A DNA stretch of 64,000 bases from positions 17,885 to 81,884 of the forward strand of contig JBKBLR010000012.1 in assembly GCA_046296195.1 (NCBI GenBank), in the 5' to 3' direction. Position 1 is the first letter of the stretch. Each line of letters opens with the position of its first letter. A program made the translations under genes and the position numbers. Below are positions 26,916 through 38,686 of the stretch, one piece after another. Origin of the DNA: Amphiplicatus sp046296195. GTDB taxonomy: Bacteria > Pseudomonadota > Alphaproteobacteria > Caulobacterales > Parvularculaceae. The notes under the pieces are model-generated. The model was not told the origin of the DNA and ran no database searches. It worked only from the letters and a program-made list of their open reading frames with translations.

Positions 26916-28241
26916 TCAGCCGATATCGGCGCCGAGGGCGCGCATCGTCTCTGCGAATGTTGGAAAGCTCGTCGCGATCATCTCGGCGTCATCGATCGTC
27001 ACGGGCTTGCCTGCGGCGAGGCCCATGACAAGAAAGCTCATTGCGATGCGGTGGTCGAGACGGGTGCGCACGAAGCCGCCGCCCGCGACATCACCGTTCC
27101 GGCCAAAGACGCGCAGCCAGTCCGGCCCGCTTTCCGTTTTGACGCCGTTGAGCTTGAGGCCCGCCTCGATCGCATCGAGCCGGTCGCTTTCCTTCACGCG
27201 CAGCTCCTCAACGCCCGGCATGTAGGTGTCGCCCTTGGCGAAGGCGGCGACGACGGCGAGGATCGGATATTCGTCGATCATCGACGGCGCGCGGGAGGCC
27301 GGCACGGCGACGCCCTTCAGCGCCGAATGGCGCACGCGGATGTCGGCGACCGGTTCGCCGCCCGCCGCCCGCTCGTCAAGGAACGCGACGTCGGCGCCCA
27401 TCTCGCGCAGCGTGTCGTAGAAGCCGGCGCGCATCGGATTGACGAGCACGTTCCTGATGGTGACGTCTGATCCCGGCGTGATCGCCGCCGCCGCCGCGAG
27501 AAACGCCGCCGACGAGGGATCGCCTGGCACGTCGACCCGCGCCGCCCTGAGCGCCTGGCCGCCCTCGATCGCGATGCGCCGGCCTTTCCCGTCGGGACGA
27601 ATGTCGACCGCGGCGCCGAACGCGGTGAGCATCCGTTCGGTGTGGTCGCGCGAGCGCACCGGCTCGATGACCGTCGTCGTTCCCACCGCCCCAAGGCCGG
27701 CGAGCAGGACCGCTGATTTCACTTGCGCCGAGGCGACTGGAAGCCGGTATTCCACGCCCGACAGCGATGAGGCGGAGAGGTGGAGCGGCAGGTGGCCGTC
27801 CGCCATGGCGATTTTCGCGCCCATCGCGGTCAGCGGCTCAGCCGCCCGGCGCATCGGCCGCTTCCTGAGACTGGCGTCGCCGTCGAACCGCGCCTCGACC
27901 CCCTGCCCCGCGGCCGCGCCGAGGACGAGCCGGCACCCCGTCCCCGAATTGCCGAAGTAAAGCGTCCGCTCCGGGCGCTTCCACCGCGCGCCCGAAATCC
28001 GCCAGACAGCGCCCTTCTGCGTGAGATCGCGCTCAAGTATCGCGCCGAGCGCGCGCATCGCCGCCGCCGTCCGCAGGACGTCGTCCCCCTCGAGGACGCC
28101 GGTTGCGATGGTCTCGCCCTCGGCGAGAGCCCCAAAAATCAGCGCCCGGTGCGAAATCGACTTGTCGCCCGGGGCGTCAGCGGCGCCGGCGAGCGCGCGT
28201 CCGTTCCGGGCGGCGAGGATTCCGGGCGTGCGATCGTTCAT
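26916..28241 (-). CDS. aroA: 3-phosphoshikimate 1-carboxyvinyltransferase (EPSP synthase)
   Basis: Shikimate pathway enzyme joining shikimate-3-phosphate and phosphoenolpyruvate. Motifs include GDKSISHR (25-32), FGNSGTGCRL (96-105), SAQVKSAVLL, RSRDHTERML and ELRVKESDRL. The sequence resembles class II (CP4-type) enzymes, but residue 100 is Gly, not the Ala linked to glyphosate tolerance in CP4. ATG 28241 has GAGGAAG 7 nt upstream. 441 aa. Divergent from the TIGR02300 gene. Confidence 0.95.
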   Translation of the reverse strand: MNDRTPGILAARNGRALAGAADAPGDKSISHRALIFGALAEGETIATGVLEGDDVLRTAAAMRALGAILERDLTQKGAVWRISGARWKRPERTLYFGNSGTGCRLVLGAAAGQGVEARFDGDASLRKRPMRRAAEPLTAMGAKIAMADGHLPLHLSASSLSGVEYRLPVASAQVKSAVLLAGLGAVGTTTVIEPVRSRDHTERMLTAFGAAVDIRPDGKGRRIAIEGGQALRAARVDVPGDPSSAAFLAAAAAITPGSDVTIRNVLVNPMRAGFYDTLREMGADVAFLDERAAGGEPVADIRVRHSALKGVAVPASRAPSMIDEYPILAVVAAFAKGDTYMPGVEELRVKESDRLDAIEAGLKLNGVKTESGPDWLRVFGRNGDVAGGGFVRTRLDHRIAMSFLVMGLAAGKPVTIDDAEMIATSFPTFAETMRALGADIG

Positions 28242-28269
28242 CAAGGGGCTTCCTCAGGCTTCACCGGTT

Positions 28270-28298
28270 TTGACAGCGCCCCTCCGGCGTGGCAACAA
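28270..28298 (+). promoter_or_regulatory. Possible promoter of the TIGR02300 gene
   Basis: A perfect -35 TTGACA at 28270-28275 followed 17 nt later by CAACAA (28293-28298), a poor -10. It lies 40 bp upstream of the GTG start. Confidence 0.3.
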
Positions 28299-28337
28299 AC
28301 CGCGCGTTTCACCCCATCGTTCAAGGATTCGCGAGAC

Positions 28338-28751
28338 GTGACCAAGCCCGAACTCGGGATCAAGCGCGACTGCCCCAGCTGCGGCGCGCGCTTTTACGAT
28401 CTTAACCGCAGCCCAGCCCATTGCCCCAAATGCGCGCATGAATTCGTGCCGGAAGCGCTTCTGAAACCGCGCAAGCCGCGCCGCGAGGACGAGGCGGGCG
28501 ACGGCGACGGCGCCGTCAAGCCGGCGGCCGAAGTGCCGCTTGAATCGGCGGACAAGGATCAGAAGGCCGCGAAATCGAAGCGCAAGCCAGGCCTTGATGA
28601 CGAACCCGCGGCCGACGATGATCTCGGCGATATCGAGGACGTCGACATCGATCTCGACGACGACGCGGACGACACGCTGCTCGAAGAAGACGAAGACGAG
28701 GATGACGACATGGGCGGCATCGTTTCCGGCGGCGAGGGCGACGAGCCCTGA
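28338..28751 (+). CDS. TIGR02300 ('FYDLN acid domain') family protein
   Basis: 137-aa alphaproteobacterial protein of unknown function. The N-terminus has a zinc-ribbon-like set Cys12, Cys15, Cys29, Cys32 around the name-giving FYDLN (19-23). The C-terminal half is extremely acidic (long Asp/Glu runs from about residue 94). Start is GTG 28338 with AAGGA about 10 nt upstream. Divergent from aroA, its normal neighbour. Confidence 0.92.
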   Translation: MTKPELGIKRDCPSCGARFYDLNRSPAHCPKCAHEFVPEALLKPRKPRREDEAGDGDGAVKPAAEVPLESADKDQKAAKSKRKPGLDDEPAADDDLGDIEDVDIDLDDDADDTLLEEDEDEDDDMGGIVSGGEGDEP

Positions 28752-28868
28752 GCGCCTTGCCGGCGCAGGCTTGCGGAGCCGGCGCCGGACGTCTATTTGA
28801 CCGCGTCCGCTACGGAAACGCGCCGCCTCATCCCAATCGGCGAGCCCAGGCGGACGTTTCTGGTGTTC

Positions 28869-28944
<76 letters not shown>

Positions 28945-29012
28945 GCCTCCGCTGACCGCATGGCGGGTCGGCCCGCCGGCGTTCAATCGCCGACCTCCCG
29001 AAGTCACTTTTG

Positions 29013-29870
29013 ATGCGCGTCCTGCTGTTCGGGGGAACGGGCCAGGTCGGCCGCGAGACGACGCTCGCAGCCGCGCCTGCGGGCGTCAACCTTTTTGCGC
29101 CGACGCGCGTCGAGGCGGACTTATCAACGCCGGGCGCGGGCGCGAAGTTTGTCGCCGAGGCAAGGCCCGACGTCGTCATCAACGCCGCCGCCTGGACCGC
29201 CGTCGACAAGGCCGAAACCGAGACCGGGGCCGCCCGGCGGCTCAATGCGCTCGCCCCGGCGGAGCTCGCCGTCGCGGCGGCCGGCGCCGGCGCCCGCTTC
29301 ATTCATTTGTCTACGGACTATGTTTTCAACGGCGCGGCGGCGGGGCCGCTCGACGAGGCGGCGCCGACAGCGCCGCTCAACGTCTATGGGGCGACGAAGC
29401 TTGAAGGGGAGCGGCTCGTCCTCGCCGCCTCTCCCGCCGCCGTGGTGATCAGGACCTCGTGGGTCTATGCGGTGCATGGCGCGAATTTCGTCAGAACGAT
29501 GCTGCGCCTTGCGCAAACGCGGGGCGAGGTGTCGGTCGTCGCTGACCAGGTCGGCGGACCGACGCCGGCCGCCGCGATCGCAGAAGCCTGCCTCGCGATC
29601 GCCGCCAGGCATGACGGCCCCGGCGGGATCTATCATTTCCAGGGTGCGCCGCCGGCGAGCTGGGCCGACTTCGCCGAGGCGATCTTCGCCGCCGCCGGCA
29701 AACCGGTGCGCGTGAACAGGATCTCGACCCGCGACTACAAAACCCCGGCGGCAAGGCCGCTGCGCACCATCCTCAATTGCAGCAAGATCCATCGCGACTA
29801 CGGCATCCGCCAGCCCGACTGGCGCTCGGGTCTTGCCGACATCGTCGGGCGCCTGCAAATCAGTCAGTAA
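29013..29870 (+). CDS. rfbD: dTDP-4-dehydrorhamnose reductase
   Basis: Final NADPH-dependent step of dTDP-L-rhamnose synthesis. Extended SDR fold: nucleotide motif GGTGQVG (7-13), STDYVFNG (100-107) and catalytic Tyr125/Lys129 in YGATK. 285 aa. The start is ATG 29013 rather than the TTG one codon upstream. It is followed by rfbA after 20 bp, forming the start of a surface-sugar gene run. Confidence 0.95.
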   Translation: MRVLLFGGTGQVGRETTLAAAPAGVNLFAPTRVEADLSTPGAGAKFVAEARPDVVINAAAWTAVDKAETETGAARRLNALAPAELAVAAAGAGARFIHLSTDYVFNGAAAGPLDEAAPTAPLNVYGATKLEGERLVLAASPAAVVIRTSWVYAVHGANFVRTMLRLAQTRGEVSVVADQVGGPTPAAAIAEACLAIAARHDGPGGIYHFQGAPPASWADFAEAIFAAAGKPVRVNRISTRDYKTPAARPLRTILNCSKIHRDYGIRQPDWRSGLADIVGRLQISQ

Positions 29871-29890
29871 GCGAACAGATCGGAGAACAT

Positions 29891-30757
29891 ATGAAGGGCA
29901 TCGTGCTCGCGGGCGGCTCGGGAACCCGGCTCTATCCGATCACGCTCGGCGTCTCGAAGCAGCTGACGCCAATCTATGACAAGCCGATGGTCTATTACCC
30001 GATCAGCGTGCTGATGCTCGCCGGCATCCGCGATATTCTGATCATTACGACGCCCGAAGACGTGAGCGCGTTCCAGCGGCTTCTGGGCGACGGTTCGGAT
30101 TGGGGCGTGCGCTTTTCCTACGCCGTGCAGCCGAAGCCCGAAGGCCTCGCCCAGGCGTTCCTCATCGGCGAGGAATTCATCAACGGCGACAAATGCGCGC
30201 TCGTGCTCGGCGACAACATCTTCTACGGCCATGGCCTCACCGACGAGCTGCGCGCCGCGGCGGCGCTGAAGGACGGCGCCGTCATCTTCGCTTATCAGGT
30301 GACGGATCCGCAGCGCTACGGCGTCGTCGCTTTCGACGCAAAGGGGGCCGTGACGAGCATCGAAGAGAAACCGCAGAACCCCAAATCGGATTTCGCCGCG
30401 ACCGGCCTCTATTTCTACGATGAGACTGTTGTCGAGCGCGCAAAGCGCGTGAAGCCGTCGGCGCGCGGCGAACTCGAAATCACGACGCTCAACGACATGT
30501 ATCTGAAGGACGGCAAGCTGAAGGCGCAGGTCCTCGGTCGCGGTTACGCCTGGCTCGACACCGGCACCCATGAGTCGCTCCTCGAGGCCTCGCAGTTCGT
30601 CCATACGATCGAGACCCGGCAGGGCCTCAAGGTCGCATGCCCCGAAGAAATCGCCTTCCGCCGCGGCTTCATCGACCGCGACCAGCTGCGGCGCATCGCC
30701 GAGCCGCTCGCCAAGAACCAATACGGGCAGTATCTTCTGAAGATCGCGCAGGGCTGA
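29891..30757 (+). CDS. rfbA: Glucose-1-phosphate thymidylyltransferase
   Basis: First step of dTDP-rhamnose synthesis: dTTP + glucose-1-phosphate to dTDP-glucose. The N-terminal nucleotidyltransferase signature GGSGTRLYP occupies residues 8-16, with LVLGDNIFYG further on. ATG 29891 has GGAG 6 nt upstream; a longer frame from 29777 overlaps rfbD and is rejected. 288 aa. The 4,6-dehydratase rfbB is not in the window. Confidence 0.96.
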   Translation: MKGIVLAGGSGTRLYPITLGVSKQLTPIYDKPMVYYPISVLMLAGIRDILIITTPEDVSAFQRLLGDGSDWGVRFSYAVQPKPEGLAQAFLIGEEFINGDKCALVLGDNIFYGHGLTDELRAAAALKDGAVIFAYQVTDPQRYGVVAFDAKGAVTSIEEKPQNPKSDFAATGLYFYDETVVERAKRVKPSARGELEITTLNDMYLKDGKLKAQVLGRGYAWLDTGTHESLLEASQFVHTIETRQGLKVACPEEIAFRRGFIDRDQLRRIAEPLAKNQYGQYLLKIAQG

Positions 30758-30780
30758 CCTGTGCGGCTCTCGGGGCGTTC

Positions 30781-31977
30781 ATGACCGATCCAGCGCGCCT
30801 TGCCCAGCTGATGCGCGACGCGGCCGCCGCCATGGCGGCGCGCGATTCCGGCCGCGCCCTCGCCCTTGTCGCCGACGTCGAGCGCGCCGGCTTGCGTCAT
30901 CCGGACGTTCAGCACCTGAAGGCCGCCGCCCTGCACCAGTCAGGCGATTTTGCGAATGCGATCGCCGCCTATGACGCGGCGCTGGCCCTCGATCCCTATT
31001 ATCTCCCGTCCATTCTCGGCAAAGGCGCCGCGCTCGATGACGCCGGGCGCAAGGCGCAGGCGATCGCGGTCTGGCGCAACGCGCTGAAAGTCGCGCCGTC
31101 GGCCGAGCGCCTGCCGCCGCCGCTTGCCGCCCTTCACGCCAGGGCGCGCGCAAGCATCGACGCCGAGAACCGCACGCTGCATGATTTTCTCGCCGCCGAA
31201 GTCGCCTCCGTTCGCGCCCGCTATGGCGCGTCGGAACTGAAGCGCTTTGATGAAAGCCTCGAAATATTTTCCGGCATGACGCGCGTTTTCGTGCACGAGC
31301 CGACCATGCTGAACTTTCCGGCGTTGCCGGCGGTGTCGTTCTTCGAGCGCGAGCAGTTTCCGTGGTTCGAGCGGCTTGAAGCCGCGACGGCCGATATCGT
31401 CGGCGAGCTTACCGCCGTGCTTGCCTCGCCGGCGGCGGACGCGTTCGCGCCCTATGTCGCCTATCCGCCGGGCGCGCCGGTCAACCAATGGGGCGAGCTC
31501 AACCATTCCCGGCGCTGGACGTCGTTCTTTTTCCACATCAATGGGGCGCGGCAGGCGGGCGCCTGCAACGCCGCCCCGAAGACCGCGGCCTTGCTCGACA
31601 GCCTGCCGCTGCTCGACGTTCCAGGCTTCGGGCCGACGGCGATGTTTTCCTCGCTGGCGCCGAAGACCCGCATTCCGCCGCACACCGGATCGACGAACGT
31701 CCGCGCGATCATCCACCTGCCGCTGATCCTTCCGGGGTCGGCCTGGTTCCGCGTCGGCAATGACCGGCGCGTGTGGCGCATGGGCGAGGCCTGGGCGTTT
31801 GACGACACCATCGAGCATGAGGCGATGAACGAGTCGGCGGAAACGCGCGTCATTCTCATCTGCGACGCCTGGAACCCTTATCTGACGGAACCGGAGCGCG
31901 CGCTCGTCAGCACCATGCTGCAGGCGAAAGGCGCCTATCAGATGCGCGCGAGCGGGCTCGCCGAGCGCTTCGCCTGA
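30781..31977 (+). CDS. TPR - aspartyl/asparaginyl beta-hydroxylase domain protein
   Basis: 398 aa. Residues about 10-105 are TPR-like helices (HPDVQHLKAAALHQSGDF). The C-terminal half is an aspartyl/asparaginyl beta-hydroxylase (Fe2+/2-oxoglutarate) domain with iron-binding His301 in IPPHTG and His346 in TIEHEAMN, plus RVGNDRRVWR. The substrate may be a protein or a lipid/sugar; membership in the rfb-sqdB run hints at envelope modification (inference). ATG 30781 lies 23 bp after rfbA. Confidence 0.88.
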   Translation: MTDPARLAQLMRDAAAAMAARDSGRALALVADVERAGLRHPDVQHLKAAALHQSGDFANAIAAYDAALALDPYYLPSILGKGAALDDAGRKAQAIAVWRNALKVAPSAERLPPPLAALHARARASIDAENRTLHDFLAAEVASVRARYGASELKRFDESLEIFSGMTRVFVHEPTMLNFPALPAVSFFEREQFPWFERLEAATADIVGELTAVLASPAADAFAPYVAYPPGAPVNQWGELNHSRRWTSFFFHINGARQAGACNAAPKTAALLDSLPLLDVPGFGPTAMFSSLAPKTRIPPHTGSTNVRAIIHLPLILPGSAWFRVGNDRRVWRMGEAWAFDDTIEHEAMNESAETRVILICDAWNPYLTEPERALVSTMLQAKGAYQMRASGLAERFA

Positions 31978-32065
31978 GAGGGGAACGCCCCGCCCTTGCC
32001 TTCCCGCAAGCCTTGCGCGAAAGGGAAAAAAGCCTGCCGGGCGCGGGCGCCAAGGGCGTAAAGCC

Positions 32066-33253
32066 ATGAAGATTCTGGTCATCGGCGGGGATGGTTTCTG
32101 CGGCTGGCCGACCGCGCTGCACCTGTCCAATCTCGGGCATGACGTCGTCATCGTCGACGACCTGTCGCGGCGGAAGATCGACGTCGAACTGGAAGTTGAA
32201 AGCCTGACGCCGATCCGCCCGATCTCCGTCAGGCTCAAGGCCTGGAAGGAGGTCTCCGGCCGCGACATTCGCTTTGAAATGATCAATGTCGCGAAGAATT
32301 ACGCGCGGCTCTTGCGCCTCATCGAAAACGAGCGGCCGGACGCTATGGTTCATTTCGCCGAACAGCGCGCCGCGCCCTATTCGATGAAATCCTCCTTCCA
32401 CAAGCGCTACACGGTCGACAACAACATCAATGCGACCAACAATATCCTTGCGGCGATCGTTGAGTCCGGCGTCGACGCCCACCTAGTCCATCTCGGCACG
32501 ATGGGTGTTTACGGCTACGGCACCGCGGGCATGAAAATCCCTGAAGGATACCTGCCGGTGAAGATTGAAACCGACGACGGGCGCGAGATCACGCAGGAGA
32601 TTCTCTACCCCGCCAATCCGGGCTCGATCTACCACATGACGAAGACGCAGGATCAGCTGCTCTTCGCCTTCTACAACAAGAACGACCGGCTCAAGATCAC
32701 CGACCTCCATCAAGGAATCGTCTGGGGCACACAGACGCGCGAAACGCGCCTTGATGAACGCCTCATCAACCGCTTCGACTATGACGGCGATTACGGCACC
32801 GTGCTCAACCGGTTCCTGATGCAGGCGGCGGTCGGTTATCCGCTGACCGTGCACGGCACCGGCGGCCAGACGCGCGCCTTCATCCACATCCAGGACACGG
32901 TGCGGTGCATCCAGCTTGCGGCGGAAAACCCGCCGCAGAAGGGCGAACGGGTGCGTATCCTCAATCAGATGACGGAAACCCACCGCGTGCGCGACCTTGC
33001 CCGTCTCATCGCGGACAAGACCGGCGCGACGATCGCCAACGTGCCCAATCCGCGGAACGAGGCGGCGGAGAACGACCTCAATGTCGAGAACCGGCGGCTC
33101 TTGAGCCTCGGCCTCGATCCGATCACGCTCGAGGAAGGGCTTCTTGAGGAAGTGCGCGAAATCGCGCGCAAATTCGCCGACCGCTGCGACCGGTCGAAGA
33201 TCCCTTGCGTTTCCTACTGGAACGAAAACCGCCGCGAAGAAGCGGGACGTTAG
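32066..33253 (+). CDS. sqdB: UDP-sulfoquinovose synthase
   Basis: Converts UDP-glucose and sulfite to UDP-sulfoquinovose, precursor of the sulfolipid SQDG or sulfoglycans. SDR fold with GGDGFCG (8-14). The SQD1-like catalytic Thr145 and the YxxxK pair Tyr189/Lys193 are present, as is HFAEQRAAPYSM (96-107). 395 aa is standard. It is the last gene of the rfb-hydroxylase run. The glycosyltransferase that would complete sulfolipid synthesis is not here. Confidence 0.93.
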   Translation: MKILVIGGDGFCGWPTALHLSNLGHDVVIVDDLSRRKIDVELEVESLTPIRPISVRLKAWKEVSGRDIRFEMINVAKNYARLLRLIENERPDAMVHFAEQRAAPYSMKSSFHKRYTVDNNINATNNILAAIVESGVDAHLVHLGTMGVYGYGTAGMKIPEGYLPVKIETDDGREITQEILYPANPGSIYHMTKTQDQLLFAFYNKNDRLKITDLHQGIVWGTQTRETRLDERLINRFDYDGDYGTVLNRFLMQAAVGYPLTVHGTGGQTRAFIHIQDTVRCIQLAAENPPQKGERVRILNQMTETHRVRDLARLIADKTGATIANVPNPRNEAAENDLNVENRRLLSLGLDPITLEEGLLEEVREIARKFADRCDRSKIPCVSYWNENRREEAGR

Positions 33254-33293
33254 GGCGGCGCGCGCAAACGCGCTCGCAGAGTTGCGCAAGTGA

Positions 33294-33404
33294 TACGCTC
33301 TTTCAGTGATCGAAACCGATCACTGAAAGGCATCCATGCTTCGCTGCGCGCGCGCGGGCGCGCTTGCCAATCAGCGATGAGTCAAGGTCATCGCGGCTTG
33401 GTAT
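33294..33404 (+). repeat. Structured intergenic repeat, copy B
   Basis: Hairpin 1 is perfect in this copy: 33300-33312 / 33317-33329, 13 bp with AAAC loop. Hairpin 2 is 33374-33380 / 33388-33394 with loop GTCAAGG. It lies in the convergent gap between sqdB and the small minus-strand gene before clpB, in the same orientation as copies A and C. Confidence 0.88.
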
Positions 33405-33511
33405 GAGACGCTAAGCGGCGAACGTTGTGACAACCAGAATATGAAAGAGCGCCGTGGTTCCAAAATCGCGGCGCGTCTCCAGGGCGGTCGCATTGTCCGC
33501 GGCCTGGCCCG

Positions 33512-33718
33512 TCAGCGACCCGCTTTTCGCTGCTCGGCGAGCGCTTCCTCGATAAGTTTGTCGATGTCGGCGTCACCGACGGCCTGGTTCCGCAGCCGCA
33601 TTTTCACGCGATGCGGGATCGCCTCCGGCGGCAGATCGCCGGCCTTGGCGATCGTGTCGCGGATAAGCGCCTTCAGCGCCGCTTCACGCTCGCCTTTTCT
33701 GATCGCGTGGTCCGGCAT
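33512..33718 (-). CDS. Hypothetical 68-aa protein downstream of clpB
   Basis: A small, charged, probably helical protein (MPDHAIRKGEREAALKAL ... EEALAEQRKAGR). ATG 33718 lies 9 bp after the clpB stop on the same strand, so co-transcription with the chaperone is likely. No signal peptide or membrane segment. Family not recognised. Confidence 0.65.
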   Translation of the reverse strand: MPDHAIRKGEREAALKALIRDTIAKAGDLPPEAIPHRVKMRLRNQAVGDADIDKLIEEALAEQRKAGR

Positions 33719-33727
33719 TAGCGCCTC

Positions 33728-36376
<2,649 letters not shown>

Positions 36377-36445
36377 GCGCCTGACCTGTGAAAAGCGTCA
36401 ATTGGCGGCAAGACCCCTCTTGGAGGCGGTCCAGCCTTTCAAGAG

Positions 36446-36473
36446 AGATAGGGGCGAATGGCGCGGCTGCAAG
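36446..36473 (-). promoter_or_regulatory. Possible heat-shock (RpoH-like) promoter of clpB
   Basis: On the minus strand CTTGCAG (36467-36473), 12 nt, then CCCCTATCT (36446-36454). It resembles the E. coli sigma32 pattern CTTGAAA-N11-16-CCCATnT, with mismatches. It is about 70 bp upstream of the clpB ATG. Pattern match only. Confidence 0.35.
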
Positions 36474-36541
36474 AGCAGGTCTTGGCGATCGCCGCGGCGA
36501 ACCAATCTAGGGGGCGAAGACCGAGGGTCCGAAATCGCCCC

Positions 36542-36934
36542 ATGCCCGCCGCCGCCCGTCCCGACCACCTTGTTCTGATGGCCTCTTCGCTTGAAAGAAG
36601 CGACCCCTATTACGCCGCGCTGCTCCCGCTCCTTGGTTTCGTCATCCTGAAACCCGGCCGCTGGCGCAGCCCTTGGGGCTTCATCATCCAGTTGCATCAA
36701 GCAAAGCCCGGAACGCGCGGTTATGAACGGCATGGCGCCGGGATGAACCATCTCGGATTCAGCGTTCCGAGCCCGGACGATGCCGCCGCGGTGAAAGCCG
36801 GCATGGCGGAACGGGGCTTTGACGTCCCGGAAATCCAGAACCTCGGCGGCGTCACGGCGCTGTTCATGAAGGACCCGGACGGCATCCGCATTGAGATAAG
36901 TCATTTTCCGCCGGATATCGACGCCAACGCCTGA
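36542..36934 (+). CDS. VOC (glyoxalase/bleomycin resistance) family protein
   Basis: A 130-aa vicinal-oxygen-chelate fold protein: PDHLVLMASSLERSDPYYAALLPLLGF at the start (helix-strand of module 1), MNHLGFSV in the middle and MKDPDGIRIEISHFP at the end, with probable metal ligands His (HLGF) and Glu (IRIEI). ATG 36542 (MPAAARPDHLV) is preferred to the longer frame from 36458. Substrate unknown. Convergent with the SDR gene, 5 bp apart. Confidence 0.75.
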   Translation: MPAAARPDHLVLMASSLERSDPYYAALLPLLGFVILKPGRWRSPWGFIIQLHQAKPGTRGYERHGAGMNHLGFSVPSPDDAAAVKAGMAERGFDVPEIQNLGGVTALFMKDPDGIRIEISHFPPDIDANA

Positions 36935-36939
36935 CGGCG

Positions 36940-37731
36940 TCAGAGCCCGCCAAGACCGATCAGCGCGCCGCCGTCGACGACGATCTGCTGACCAGTCATC
37001 CATCGCGATGCGGGGGAACATAGGAAAACCGCCGCGCCGGCGATGTCATCGGGTTCGCCGAACCGGCGCAGCGGCAGCGTCCGGGAGATCGACGCTTCGA
37101 TCTTGGGGTCCTTCCATAAGGCTTCGGCCATATGGGTTTTGACGATGCCGGGGCAGATGCAGTTGGCGCGCACGCCGAACGGTCCGTATTCAACCGCCAG
37201 ATTGCGCGCGAGCTGCAGGTCCGCCGCCTTGGAGATGTTATAGGCGCCGATCATGCTCGTGCCGACATAGGCGCCGATCGACGAGATGATGACGAACGAT
37301 CCCTCGCCGCGCGCCTTCATCTTCGGCATCGTCAGCTGCGCGAGCCAGTGCGAGGCCTTGACGTTCGCGGTGAGGATCTTGTCGAACTGTTCATCCGTAA
37401 GCGCTTCCATCGGGCCATAGGCGGGATTGATCGCGGCGTTCGAAACGACGATGTCGACGCCGCCGAGCGCGCGCTCGGCGAAGGCGACGAGCGCCTCGAC
37501 TTCCTCCTTGCGGCCGATATGAACCTGCGTCGCGCGCACCGCCTGACGGCCGAGCGCGCCGTTGATGCGCGCCGCGACGGTCTCGCAGGCGTCGAGCTTG
37601 CGGCTGGCGATGATGATGTCGGCGCCATGCTCGGCGAGGCGGGTTGCGATCGCCTCGCCGATGCCGCGCGAGGCGCCGGTCACGACCGCGCGTTTGCCGG
37701 AAAGATCAAACAGAGAAGACTGGCCGGCCAT
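36940..37731 (-). CDS. SDR family oxidoreductase
   Basis: NAD(P)-dependent short-chain dehydrogenase of 263 aa: TGASRGIG nucleotide motif near residues 18-25, NAAINPAYGP, a serine in IISSIGAYVG and catalytic YNISK. The C-terminus has CPGIVKT and the usual MTGQQIVVDGG end. ATG 37731 is preceded by AAGGAG; the much longer upstream frame overlaps the DUF4167 gene and is not coding. It resembles SDRs acting on medium-size alcohols or acyl intermediates, but substrate is unknown. Confidence 0.9.
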   Translation of the reverse strand: MAGQSSLFDLSGKRAVVTGASRGIGEAIATRLAEHGADIIIASRKLDACETVAARINGALGRQAVRATQVHIGRKEEVEALVAFAERALGGVDIVVSNAAINPAYGPMEALTDEQFDKILTANVKASHWLAQLTMPKMKARGEGSFVIISSIGAYVGTSMIGAYNISKAADLQLARNLAVEYGPFGVRANCICPGIVKTHMAEALWKDPKIEASISRTLPLRRFGEPDDIAGAAVFLCSPASRWMTGQQIVVDGGALIGLGGL

Positions 37732-37810
37732 CACGCGCTCCTTTTCCTTCAGAGACGCGACTATTGCCTCACGGCCGCGCTCTGACAACAAGCGCGCAGA
37801 AGCGATGGCC

Positions 37811-38422
37811 TCAGGCCGGGGCGGGCTCGGCGTCCTGATCGGCGCCCTCGCGCTCCTGCGGCGCCCCATCATCGCGATGACGGCGGGGGCGTCGACGGCG
37901 ACGACGGCCTTCATGGTCGCCGCCGCTCTGATTCCCGTTCTGGCTGAAATTCTGGCCGTTGTTCTGATGCGGCCGCTGGTCGTGGCGCGCCTCATGCGGG
38001 CGATCATCCCCGTAGGCGGGCACGTCCGGCTGCTCGTCCGAGCCGAGGTCGGCGCCGCCCTGGTCATCGCCCACGGCGACAGGCTGATGGGGGCGGTCGG
38101 TGCGCGGCTCGCCGAGCGGGGGCTGGTCGCCGTCGGCGTCCCCATCCTGATTTTGGTCGAATTGAGACACCGGCGGCGCGCCCTGGATTGATCGCAGCAC
38201 GCGGAAATAGTGCTCTGCGTGCTGAAGATAATTCTCCGCCTTGACGCGGTCGCCGCTTGACTGGGCGTCGCGCGCGAGCGCGAGATATTTGTCGTAAATC
38301 TGCTGGGCGGTGCCCCGGATGCGCACGTCGGGTCCGTTGGAGTCAAGCGCGCGATTGGGATTCGGGCCTGCGCCCTGACGGCGGCGCTGATTGCGGCCGC
38401 GCTTCATGAAATGATTGTTCAT
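37811..38422 (-). CDS. DUF4167 domain protein
   Basis: Alphaproteobacterial protein of unknown function. The DUF4167 core covers about residues 25-85 (DVRIRGTAQQIYDKYLALAR, AENYLQHAEHYFRVL). The rest is low complexity: a basic N-terminus (RGRNQRRRQG) and a long Asp/Gln/His/Arg-rich, probably disordered tail. The composition suggests RNA or DNA association (inference). 203 aa from ATG 38422; MKRGRNQ at 38407 is an alternative. Located between prmC and the SDR/clpB block as in relatives. Confidence 0.88.
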   Translation of the reverse strand: MNNHFMKRGRNQRRRQGAGPNPNRALDSNGPDVRIRGTAQQIYDKYLALARDAQSSGDRVKAENYLQHAEHYFRVLRSIQGAPPVSQFDQNQDGDADGDQPPLGEPRTDRPHQPVAVGDDQGGADLGSDEQPDVPAYGDDRPHEARHDQRPHQNNGQNFSQNGNQSGGDHEGRRRRRRPRRHRDDGAPQEREGADQDAEPAPA

Positions 38423-38686
38423 TGTCTCTGCTGTTTCAAAAGAACCGTATCGCGGCCCCTCCGCCGCAAGTTTCGCGTCCCGGCTGAGATCGCCCAGCCG
38501 ATAGAGAAGCGCCGAACCTTCCGCCGATCGTCAGGCAGGGCCCCCTCGGGATTTTATCGTTCGTCTTGCACCCCGCAGCGATCCGCTGCTTTTCCGTTAC
38601 TTTAGGAGTTTGGGAGCAGCGCGCCTTCAAGGCTTTGCGCTTTACTCTCGTCAGCAGTTTATCCGCCGCCAACCTTGAAACAACCG

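Noticed and set aside
28796..28868. Promoter for tRNA-Ala
   Set aside because: A TTGACC is present but no acceptable -10 follows at a proper distance.
36940..38346. Long 468-codon version of the SDR gene
   Set aside because: The first ~205 codons overlap DUF4167 in another frame and are low complexity; a good SD and family start lie at 37731.
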